DNA of 6,766 nucleotides, from NCBI GenBank assembly GCA_017382775.1, contig JAFNZQ010000020.1:1-6766 (forward strand). Direction: 5' to 3'. The position numbers were made by a program, and so were the translations under genes. The stretch comes from Spirochaetaceae bacterium (GTDB lineage Bacteria; Spirochaetota; Spirochaetia; Treponematales; Treponemataceae). Under the pieces are notes generated by a model. That model did no database searches, was not told where the DNA came from, and was given only the letters and a program-made list of their open reading frames with translations. Of the stretch, positions 1-6,057 are shown piece by piece (the first letter of the stretch is position 1; each line of letters starts with the position of its first letter).

Positions 1-1
1 T

Positions 2-370
2 CAGCTTGAAAGTTTTTGCAAAAATTTGGCCTTGTTAATCCAAAAAACATGGGCTGAAGACGACGATGAAGTCCTAAAACAACAGGCCTTGCAGCAACTT
101 AAACTTTTCGAATCCGACTTTGCTAAAGGCCAGTATAAAAAATCCTACGCAACTTTTTTCAAATTGTTACGAACGGTTATGCTCTTAATGTTCGGACATC
201 AAAGTGCAAAGGAAGATTTTCCCGAATATCTTTCTCGAATAGATCCGGAGTTGGGCGTTTTTTGGTGGTTCTTCTCTTCATTGCCCAATACCGGGGATGA
301 AAAAGGCTACGACGATCAAAAAATCAGATCGCTCCTATTTGTGGCGATGACTTTTCTTGCCAATTACTGA
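2..370 (+). CDS. Hypothetical protein, C-terminal fragment (cut by left window edge)
   Basis: The reading frame is open from the first base and ends at TGA (368-370), giving the last 122 residues of a longer protein; the true start lies outside the window. A TTG at 26 could be read as a start, but the frame continues upstream in the same style with no ribosome-binding site, so I treat it as internal. The visible part is charged and helical at first (a Gln/Glu/Lys/Asp-rich stretch), then has a hydrophobic patch and an aromatic motif, GVFWWFFSSLPN, before a hydrophobic end, LLFVAMTFLANY. The hydrophobic stretches are short and interrupted by charged residues, so a soluble helical protein or domain is more likely than a membrane protein. 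I do not recognise the family and assign no function. It converges on gyrB. Confidence 0.6.
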   Translation, partial: QLESFCKNLALLIQKTWAEDDDEVLKQQALQQLKLFESDFAKGQYKKSYATFFKLLRTVMLLMFGHQSAKEDFPEYLSRIDPELGVFWWFFSSLPNTGDEKGYDDQKIRSLLFVAMTFLANY

Positions 371-425
371 TAGGGAAAAATTTGTTTTTCCTTTGCCGGA
401 GACGAGATGCCTCATTTCCGGTGAA
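371..425. terminator. Convergent intergenic gap with two hairpins, probable bidirectional terminator
   Basis: Two adjacent inverted repeats fill the space between the two convergent stop codons. The first pairs 372-380 with 385-393 (GGAAAAA against TTTTTCC at its core, loop TTTG). The second pairs 396-406 with 411-421 (loop ATGC), with one C-A mismatch (403/414) and one G-T pair (401/416). Neither is followed by a clean run of T outside the stem; the T-rich part of the first lies in the stem arm. The position between two stops supports transcription termination from both sides, but this is inference from pairing done by eye. Confidence 0.45.
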
Positions 426-2336
426 TTATACGTCCAGGGTTGCGTAGGTGGCGTTTTCCTCGATGAATTTTCGTCGCGGTTCCACTTCTTCGCCCATGAG
501 GACACTGAAAATTCTGTCGGCTTCCACCGCATCGACGAGTTTAACCTGTTTCATTTTGCGATGGGCAGGATCCATGGTTGTTTCTTTCAATTCTTTCCAT
601 TCCATTTCACCCAAACCTTTATAGCGTTGGACATCGGCCTTTGCTCCATTAAGGGCTTTTAGTTCCACATCTCGCTCTTCATCGGAGAATACGAACACTT
701 CCTTTTTGCCGGATTTGATTTTGTACAGCGGCGGCATGGCAATGTAAACGTGGCCCTGTTCGATGAGTTCCGGCATGTATCGGAAGAAAAAGGTCAGCAA
801 CAGGGTTGAAATGTGGCTTCCGTCCACGTCAGCATCGGCCATAATGATTATTTTGTGATAACGGAGCTTGCTTATGTCAAAGTCTTTGCCGATACCGGTT
901 CCCAAGGATGCAATTACCGGCTGCAATTTGTCGTTACCGATAACTTTGTCCAAACGGGTTTTTTCCACATTGAGCATTTTACCCCACAGTGGCAAAATTG
1001 CCTGAATTTTCGGGTTGCGTCCCTGTTTTGCCGAACCGCCTGCCGAGTCACCCTCGACAATGTACACTTCGCATTCTGTAGGATCCTTGGAGGAGCAGTC
1101 CGCCAGTTTGCCCGGAAGACCGAAACTGTCCATTCCGCTTTTTCGGCGAGTGGCTTCTTTGGCGTTACGGGCTGCAATGCGTGCCATGGCCTCGGAAACG
1201 GCTTTTTCCAAAATAAGGTCCACCACCTGGGGATTTTGTTCGAAAAACAAGGTTAGTTGTTCGTTGGCCAATGAAGAAACAATGGATCGAACCTCGGTGT
1301 TTCCCAATTTGGTTTTGGTTTGTCCTTCGAATTGAGGTTCGGGGACTTTCATGGAAATTACCGCAGTTAGTCCGGCACGAACGTCATCTCCTGAAAGTTT
1401 TTCTTCCTTTTCCATTTTTTTCATCAACTTGGTATTTTTTTTCAAAAAGTCATTCAAAACCGAGGTTAGAGCAGATTTGAATCCTTCCAAGTGAGATCCG
1501 CCTTCCCGGGTGTTAATGTCGTTCACGAAGGAGAGAATGTTTTCGCTGTATCCATCATTATATTGAAGGGCAATTTCGGTAATAACATCGTCTTTTTCCC
1601 CGGTGATGTAAATCGGCTCTTGGGGAATTGTCTTTTTTCCGTCATTTAAGTATGTAACGAACTGGGTGATTCCTCCCTCGAAGTGAAAAATCACTTCTTT
1701 CGGGGTGGAAAGCCGTTCGTCACGGAAAATAATTTGCACGCCGTTATTCAAAAAGGCCAATTCCCGAAGGCGAGAACTGATTACGTCAAAATTATATGTT
1801 GTGGTGTCGGTAAAAATCTCTTTGTCGGCTTTCCAGCGGATTGTAGTTCCTCGCCGTTCCGATGGGCCCAGGTCTTCAATGGAACTTGTGGTAATTCCAC
1901 GGGCAAAAGTCATTCGGTGCTTTTTGCCTTCTCGTTCCACAACGGCCTCCAGCCATTCAGAAAGAGCATTCACGCAACTTACACCCACGCCATGAAGTCC
2001 GCCGGAAACCTTGTAGCTGCCTTTGTCGAATTTTCCGCCTGCATGAAGTCGGGTCAGAACCAGCTCCAAGGCGCTGATTCCCTCGGTGGGATGGATATCA
2101 ACGGGAATTCCGCGGCCATTGTCGGTAACACGAACCACATCGTCCTTTTCGAAAACGACTTCGATGGAGTCGCAAACACCGGCCATGGTTTCATCGATAC
2201 AGTTGTCCACCACCTCGTAAATTAAGTGATGAAGCCCATCGATTCCCGTGGATCCGATGTACATTCCCGGACGTTTCCGTACCGCTTCCAATCCTTTTAA
2301 GACTTGAATGTTCCCCGCCGAATATTTTGCAGTCAT
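426..2336 (-). CDS. gyrB: DNA gyrase subunit B (type IIA topoisomerase, ATPase/TOPRIM subunit)
   Basis: GyrB supplies ATP hydrolysis and the metal-binding TOPRIM part of gyrase, which with GyrA introduces negative supercoils in the cytoplasm. The 636-aa product has the expected order. The GHKL ATPase includes Glu41 (general base) and Asn45 in EVVDNCIDE, DNGRGIP at 72-78, and the lid GGLHGVG at 112-118. The transducer domain carries the QTK loop at 339-341. TOPRIM has EGDSAGG at 428-434 and DADVD at 501-505, and the C-terminal part has QRYKGLGEM at 570-578 and ends FIEENATYATLDV. The length fits the common short form, without the roughly 165-residue insert of enterobacterial GyrB. Arg135 and Thr164, equivalent to the coumarin-contact residues Arg136 and Thr165 of E. 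coli, are kept. Odd residues are Trp451 and Ser510. ParE is the alternative, but the extent of the match favours GyrB. The ATG has GAGGGTGG just upstream. No gyrA is visible; the gene stands alone, divergent from pth. Confidence 0.96.
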   Translation of the reverse strand: MTAKYSAGNIQVLKGLEAVRKRPGMYIGSTGIDGLHHLIYEVVDNCIDETMAGVCDSIEVVFEKDDVVRVTDNGRGIPVDIHPTEGISALELVLTRLHAGGKFDKGSYKVSGGLHGVGVSCVNALSEWLEAVVEREGKKHRMTFARGITTSSIEDLGPSERRGTTIRWKADKEIFTDTTTYNFDVISSRLRELAFLNNGVQIIFRDERLSTPKEVIFHFEGGITQFVTYLNDGKKTIPQEPIYITGEKDDVITEIALQYNDGYSENILSFVNDINTREGGSHLEGFKSALTSVLNDFLKKNTKLMKKMEKEEKLSGDDVRAGLTAVISMKVPEPQFEGQTKTKLGNTEVRSIVSSLANEQLTLFFEQNPQVVDLILEKAVSEAMARIAARNAKEATRRKSGMDSFGLPGKLADCSSKDPTECEVYIVEGDSAGGSAKQGRNPKIQAILPLWGKMLNVEKTRLDKVIGNDKLQPVIASLGTGIGKDFDISKLRYHKIIIMADADVDGSHISTLLLTFFFRYMPELIEQGHVYIAMPPLYKIKSGKKEVFVFSDEERDVELKALNGAKADVQRYKGLGEMEWKELKETTMDPAHRKMKQVKLVDAVEADRIFSVLMGEEVEPRRKFIEENATYATLDV

Positions 2337-2340
2337 TTCG

Positions 2341-2348
2341 CCACCCTC
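2341..2348 (-). promoter_or_regulatory. gyrB ribosome-binding site
   Basis: On the - strand the bases GAGGGTGG lie 4 to 8 nt before the ATG at 2336, depending on which G-rich register pairs with 16S rRNA. It supports the ATG as the start and gives a leader of only about 22 nt from the predicted transcription start near 2358. Confidence 0.65.
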
Positions 2349-2364
2349 AATTTAGAATCGCATT

Positions 2365-2393
2365 ATTGTACATCAAATAAAAAAAAATGTCAA
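2365..2393 (-). promoter_or_regulatory. gyrB promoter, sigma-70 type
   Basis: Reading the - strand, TTGACA (2393-2388) and TACAAT (2370-2365) are separated by exactly 17 bp (2387-2371). The -35 is a perfect match and the -10 matches 5 of 6. The predicted start is the A at 2358. Most of the spacer next to the -35 is a run of nine T on this strand (A on the + strand, 2379-2387), which should bend the DNA and could slip during replication. Confidence 0.8.
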
Positions 2394-2418
2394 TAGCATA
2401 GATGGTTTAAGAAAGGAA

Positions 2419-2453
2419 GGTTTTCCGCCGAAATATAAAGAAGAGGAAAATCC
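2419..2453. repeat. Imperfect inverted repeat between the two divergent promoters
   Basis: GGTTTTCC (2419-2426) and GGAAAATCC (2445-2453) are inverted copies differing by one extra base, separated by 18 bp. They sit between the outward-facing -35 boxes at 2393 and 2461. A protein-binding site is possible from the position, but such AT-rich short repeats also occur by chance. I recognise no specific operator. Confidence 0.25.
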
Positions 2454-2460
2454 GTTTTGC

Positions 2461-2489
2461 TTGACATATTGAAATTTTTATGATATAAT
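2461..2489 (+). promoter_or_regulatory. Operon promoter (pth and downstream genes), consensus sigma-70
   Basis: TTGACA (2461-2466) and TATAAT (2484-2489) are both perfect consensus hexamers with a 17-bp spacer. A TG at 2481-2482, one base before the -10, adds an extended -10 element. The predicted start is near 2496, giving a leader of about 28 nt. With no other promoter visible before 6057, it probably drives all four rightward genes strongly. Confidence 0.88.
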
Positions 2490-2512
2490 CATGATGGATT
2501 TTTTTAAACCTT

Positions 2513-2517
2513 AAGGA
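2513..2517 (+). promoter_or_regulatory. pth ribosome-binding site, selecting a GTG start
   Basis: AAGGA ends 6 nt before the GTG at 2524. An overlapping ATG at 2522 is followed at once by TGA and TAA in its own frame, so it cannot be the start. The GTG gives the family-typical N-terminus MIKLVAFLGN. Confidence 0.8.
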
Positions 2518-2523
2518 ATTTAT

Positions 2524-3141
2524 GTGATAAAACTTGTGGCTTTTTTGGGAAATTTCGGCGAAAAATACGCCAGAACACGACATAATGTGGCGTGGATTTT
2601 TTCGGATTTCTTTTTACCCGGGTGCTCTTGGAGCAAAAAATTCAAAGGGGAAGTTGCATCATTCCCAACCGGCGATTTTTTGCCCTTTGCCGAAAAAGTC
2701 GACGGAAAGGAATGGGGAAATTCCGGTGGCAAAATTTTATTTTTACGCCCCCATACCTACATGAATTTATCGGGACAAAGTGTGGCCGAAGCGGTGTCTT
2801 TTTTTAAGGTTGATCCGTCGGAAATTTTGGTTGTGCACGACGAGTTGGAATTGCCCTTTGCCACAGTGAGCCTCAAATTTGGCGGCGGACTTGGAGGACA
2901 CAACGGACTTCGGTCCATGAAAGAGTGTTTGGGAACAGCGGATTTTTATCGATTGCGGTTCGGGATTGGGCGTCCGGAAAACGGAACTGATGTGGCAAAT
3001 TATGTGTTGCAACCCTTTACCTCGGAACAGTTTGTAAAACTTGAAGATGTTTTTCAAGGGATAAAGCCACTTATGGCAGGAATTATTTGTGGCGAATGCG
3101 ATTATTTTTTGAAAAATTGGGGAAAAAAAGTTTTTTCGTAG
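2524..3141 (+). CDS. pth: Peptidyl-tRNA hydrolase (Pth family, bacterial type)
   Basis: Pth cleaves the ester bond of peptidyl-tRNAs released early from ribosomes, recycling tRNA in the cytoplasm. All the key residues of the family are visible: Asn10, the catalytic His20 in TRHNV, Asn81 in YMNLSG, Asp106 in HDELELP, and Asn127 in GGHNGLRS. The region FYRLRFGIGRPENG (141-154) is also typical. At 205 aa it is slightly longer than the usual 185-195, through a stretch at about 44-66 that I cannot match to the family. The usual GNPG near the start reads GNFG here. The GTG start is set by the ribosome-binding site and by homology. It is the first gene of the rightward operon, behind a consensus promoter, and ends 6 bp before the next gene. 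The TAG is preceded by a run of seven A (3123-3129). Confidence 0.94.
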   Translation: MIKLVAFLGNFGEKYARTRHNVAWIFSDFFLPGCSWSKKFKGEVASFPTGDFLPFAEKVDGKEWGNSGGKILFLRPHTYMNLSGQSVAEAVSFFKVDPSEILVVHDELELPFATVSLKFGGGLGGHNGLRSMKECLGTADFYRLRFGIGRPENGTDVANYVLQPFTSEQFVKLEDVFQGIKPLMAGIICGECDYFLKNWGKKVFS

Positions 3142-3144
3142 GAG
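3140..3144 (+). promoter_or_regulatory. Ribosome-binding site overlapping the pth stop
   Basis: AGGAG overlaps the pth TAG (3139-3141). The ATG at 3148 is only 3 nt away, whereas the in-frame GTG at 3151 is 6 nt away, a more usual distance. The real start of the 455-aa protein could therefore be the GTG, shortening it by one residue. Confidence 0.6.
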
Positions 3145-3147
3145 AAA

Positions 3148-4515
3148 ATGGTGCCTGGACAGGATTTTTTGGCAGAATTGACGGAAAGCATCGCACAACG
3201 AAAGGTTTGGTATCAAAACACCGAGCTTCCTCGTTTAAATAAGTGCTTTGGGGAAGAGGCAGAAATGCTTTCCCAGCTTATGGAATGGCTCGTTCGTCGT
3301 CGTTATATCACAGAAGATCCCTATATCAGCGAAAAAAAAGTTGATTCCCTTGGTGCAATTTCCGACACGGCCATAAATCCGGCAAAATTTGCGGAAGATT
3401 TGGGAATACGCATTTCTGACCTATACCAAATGATAAAATTCATTGGGGAATCCGTTGAGTTTAGCCTTGATGCCCTAACACCCTCAACGATACAAAAGAT
3501 AAAGGTTATAAACGGTTCTTTCGCATGGAACGAATTGGGCAACACTCTTACAACAGCCAACACGAAAGCATTCAGTGCCTTGATGAATATTGTGCGGCAA
3601 AAGGGCGACAATTTAACCCTTTCACTAATTCATAATTCCACAGAAGGATTGTCCAATTTGGTTATGCAGGAAAATTTGATTTTCGCCGGCATTTTGGACT
3701 TCCATAAGGAAAACTACAAGTGTGCTGTGCGAACCGCCCTAACTCGAGTGAGCGGATACACCGAAATGTACGATTCTGTAAGTGCAGGCTACGAAGCCAT
3801 AAAAGCCCTTTTTCAGAAACAGGTGGTGAAGCTGCCCTTTAACAATGCGGCCATATTGGAAATTGTGGAAGAAAATTTGTCTCCGGACAAGGACCTTCGT
3901 CGTGACAGCATTATTAAAAAACTGAAAATTGTTGAAAATAAAAAGCCCAAGGTCGAAGAGTTGCCTCCACGGGATTACCTTCTCGGAGCCCTTGACGTTA
4001 TGGCGGGCTTTTCAACCCAAATTGACGCCATTGCCAATAAAATTTTGGTCAACAGCAGCATTTTGAAAAATCAGAATAAAACGGTATTTTCCAATTTAAT
4101 TTACTTCTTGAAACGAATTTTGGGATTTAAAGATGCACCGGTGGAATATAAAATACAAGTTAAATCCGAGGATAATTCTTTCAGTCGTATGGAAAATGTT
4201 GTTTTGGATGAATTGCAGGATTATTTACACACTAAATCCAGATTTTACAAAGATTTGGGGAAAAAGGACAGCGACAGTTATCAATCCCTTTTGTCTTTCC
4301 CCGATGCCCAGTTGGATGAATTCATCGGTACGACAATGGTGGACACCCGGCACCATCTAAAAATTTTGATGGCCTTGGATGCCTTTTTCAAAGATTCTGC
4401 AGAGGGTGATAATAAGCATAAAATTCGCGGATTTAAAATTGAAAATACAACATTGGTTTCAATGATATTTAAAGTGGAAAAATATCGGGCTGATTATGCC
4501 GGTGTTGCAAAATAA
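3148..4515 (+). CDS. Conserved hypothetical protein, probably spirochaete-specific (possibly DUF5312)
   Basis: This 455-aa protein has no signal peptide, no membrane segment and no catalytic motif that I recognise. It appears mostly alpha-helical and soluble: long stretches of mixed charged and Leu/Ile residues, with helix breakers at about 108-113, 244-247 and 265-275. The last of these, a Lys/Pro/Glu-rich segment (ENKKPKVEELPPRD), looks like a linker between an N-terminal half and a C-terminal domain beginning near 276. A small amphipathic hydrophobic patch lies at 315-327 (SNLIYFLKRILGF). From memory it resembles uncharacterised proteins confined to spirochaetes, perhaps Pfam DUF5312; I cannot confirm this. 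It sits 6 bp after pth and 9 bp before the solute-binding protein gene, so it is surely co-transcribed. I assign no function. The ATG at 3148 or the GTG at 3151 could be the start. Confidence 0.85.
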   Translation: MVPGQDFLAELTESIAQRKVWYQNTELPRLNKCFGEEAEMLSQLMEWLVRRRYITEDPYISEKKVDSLGAISDTAINPAKFAEDLGIRISDLYQMIKFIGESVEFSLDALTPSTIQKIKVINGSFAWNELGNTLTTANTKAFSALMNIVRQKGDNLTLSLIHNSTEGLSNLVMQENLIFAGILDFHKENYKCAVRTALTRVSGYTEMYDSVSAGYEAIKALFQKQVVKLPFNNAAILEIVEENLSPDKDLRRDSIIKKLKIVENKKPKVEELPPRDYLLGALDVMAGFSTQIDAIANKILVNSSILKNQNKTVFSNLIYFLKRILGFKDAPVEYKIQVKSEDNSFSRMENVVLDELQDYLHTKSRFYKDLGKKDSDSYQSLLSFPDAQLDEFIGTTMVDTRHHLKILMALDAFFKDSAEGDNKHKIRGFKIENTTLVSMIFKVEKYRADYAGVAK

Positions 4516-4519
4516 GGAG
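4513..4519 (+). promoter_or_regulatory. Ribosome-binding site overlapping the preceding stop codon
   Basis: TAAGGAG combines the TAA stop (4513-4515) of the 455-aa gene with a strong Shine-Dalgarno sequence, 5 nt before the ATG at 4525. This fixes the start of the binding-protein gene and implies translation by ribosomes arriving from upstream or re-initiating. Confidence 0.8.
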
Positions 4520-4524
4520 TTCTC

Positions 4525-6057
4525 ATGAAAAAGGTCACTGCGGTGCTTTTTTTAATTGGATTGGTTAGCGTTTTTTCCTTTTCGGAAGAATTGGTTATTT
4601 CAAACTCTTCCCATATGTACAACTTAGATCCCCATACCGCAAATTATGCGGATGAGGCCCAGCTTTTTTCGGGATTGTACGAAGGTCTTTTTTCCTACGA
4701 TCCCAGAACTTTGGAACCTGTCCCCGGCGTGGCGGAAGGATTCAAAATTTCTCGGGATAAACGAACTTGGACCTTCACCATTCGGGAAAATGCAAAATTC
4801 AGTAACGGTGAGGCCATAACAGCCCAAAGTGTCGTCGATTCATGGAAAGCTCTGCTGGATTTGCGGAAAAATGCTCCCTTTTCCTCAATGTTGGATTTTG
4901 TATTGGGGTACAAAGAATACCGTGTGGGACAGCAAACGGATTTTTCCAAGGTGGGATTCCGAGTTGCGGATGATAGAACCTTGGTGGTTACATTGCGTTC
5001 TCCCACGGAACATTTTTCGAAAATTTTGTGTCATCACGCATTTTCTGTGGTTCATCCCGACAAAAATGTTTTCAGTGGCGCTTTTGTTATACAAGAAAAT
5101 TCCATGCAACAAATTGTGCTGGGAAAAAATCCCCATTACTGGGACAATGCCGCGGTGGAGTTGGATAAAATAACGGTTTTGCTCACCGATGATCCTGCCG
5201 AAAACACCCAAGCCTTTAACCGCGGGGAAATTCACTGGCTTGCCGGAGACATGAATGCGGAGCAAATCCTCGATCAGAGAGCGGTTTTGGTTTCAATGCA
5301 ATTCGGAACGGAATTTTTGTTCTTCAAAACGGATATGCCCTTGGTGAATAACGAAGATTTCCGGAATGCACTTTTGTACGCACTTGATTGGAATAAATTG
5401 CGGGAAAAAAGTCTTAAAAAGGCCGAAACTTTGGTGTCTCCCTTTTTGGGATATCCGGAAGTTTTGGGATTGGGTGATCAAGATTTGATTATGGCGAAAT
5501 CCCTTTTGGAAAAATCCGGCTACAATGCGGAAAAATCCGCACCCATTATTATATTTTTGCCCAACGACGAATATTCCGTGGGGAAAGGCCAACTTCTCGT
5601 GGACTGCTGGAAGCAAATCGGAGTGAACGTCCGCTTGCAAACCACCGAAATCTCGCGCTACTTGGATGAAGTTTCCACATCGCCGGCACACGTTTTCTCC
5701 TACATTTGGATTGCGGATTTTGCCGATCCCTTGGCCTTTTTGGAACTGTTCCGGGGAAGTTCAAACTTGAACGAATCCCGTTGGTCCAGCAAACAGTTCG
5801 ACTACCTTTTGGAGAAGGCGGCACAAACTCGCGACCAAAAGGAGCGGCTCAAAAAACTTGCCGAAGCCGAACAAGTACTCTTGGATTCCGGCGTGATAAT
5901 GCCAATTTCCCATACAATCTCTTTGAATGTGGTGGATTTAAGCGTTGTGTCCGGTTGGTATGATAACGCCTTGGATATACATCCCTTTAAGTATATCAAA
6001 CTCAAGAAGGCCGCTCCTCCGAACAACTTGGTCAGGATGGTTGAAGTGAGGCAGTAA
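4525..6057 (+). CDS. ABC transporter solute-binding protein, family 5 (oligopeptide/OppA-like)
   Basis: This is a 510-aa extracellular solute-binding protein that would capture peptides, or a similar ligand, in the periplasm for an ABC importer. Residues 1-20 form a Sec signal peptide (MKK, hydrophobic core AVLFLIGLVSVFSF, probable cut after SFS before EE). There is no lipobox cysteine, so it should be soluble and not lipid-anchored. The family 5 landmarks are clear: NLDPHTANYADEA (33-45), GLYEGLFSYDP (50-60), PGVAEGFKISRDKRTWTFTI (67-86), NGEAITAQSVVDSWK (94-108), IVLGKNPHYWD (197-207), FRNALLYALDWNKL (279-292), and IWIADFADPLAFLELF (394-409). The length is a little below the usual 530-545. 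A basic tail of about 15 residues follows the normal end at FKYIKL. No permease or ATPase gene is in view, so its partners are unknown; nickel, dipeptide or other ligands cannot be excluded. Its stop overlaps the next start (TAATG). Confidence 0.9.
   Translation: MKKVTAVLFLIGLVSVFSFSEELVISNSSHMYNLDPHTANYADEAQLFSGLYEGLFSYDPRTLEPVPGVAEGFKISRDKRTWTFTIRENAKFSNGEAITAQSVVDSWKALLDLRKNAPFSSMLDFVLGYKEYRVGQQTDFSKVGFRVADDRTLVVTLRSPTEHFSKILCHHAFSVVHPDKNVFSGAFVIQENSMQQIVLGKNPHYWDNAAVELDKITVLLTDDPAENTQAFNRGEIHWLAGDMNAEQILDQRAVLVSMQFGTEFLFFKTDMPLVNNEDFRNALLYALDWNKLREKSLKKAETLVSPFLGYPEVLGLGDQDLIMAKSLLEKSGYNAEKSAPIIIFLPNDEYSVGKGQLLVDCWKQIGVNVRLQTTEISRYLDEVSTSPAHVFSYIWIADFADPLAFLELFRGSSNLNESRWSSKQFDYLLEKAAQTRDQKERLKKLAEAEQVLLDSGVIMPISHTISLNVVDLSVVSGWYDNALDIHPFKYIKLKKAAPPNNLVRMVEVRQ

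Noticed and set aside
1683..2225. A 180-codon open frame on the + strand within gyrB
   Set aside because: It is antisense to the highly conserved ATPase domain of GyrB, and its product resembles no protein I know.
426..2336. Possible topoisomerase IV subunit ParE instead of GyrB
   Set aside because: The overall match, the C-terminal ending, and the TOPRIM wording fit GyrB better; the absence of gyrA nearby is not decisive.
2509..2516. The perfect palindrome CCTTAAGG over the pth ribosome-binding site
   Set aside because: An 8-bp palindrome with no loop cannot fold on itself to hide the site, and such short palindromes arise by chance.
3122..3137. A small A/T hairpin just before the pth stop as a terminator
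   Set aside because: The stem is only about 6 bp, nearly all A-T, and lies inside coding sequence directly before a coupled gene.
3121..3150. A run of seven A before the pth stop, a possible slippery site, with the next gene in the same frame as pth
   Set aside because: A -1 shift would only add about 40 unrelated residues. Stop-codon readthrough would fuse pth to the next gene, but a ribosome-binding site and a start codon are present, so separate genes are the simple reading.
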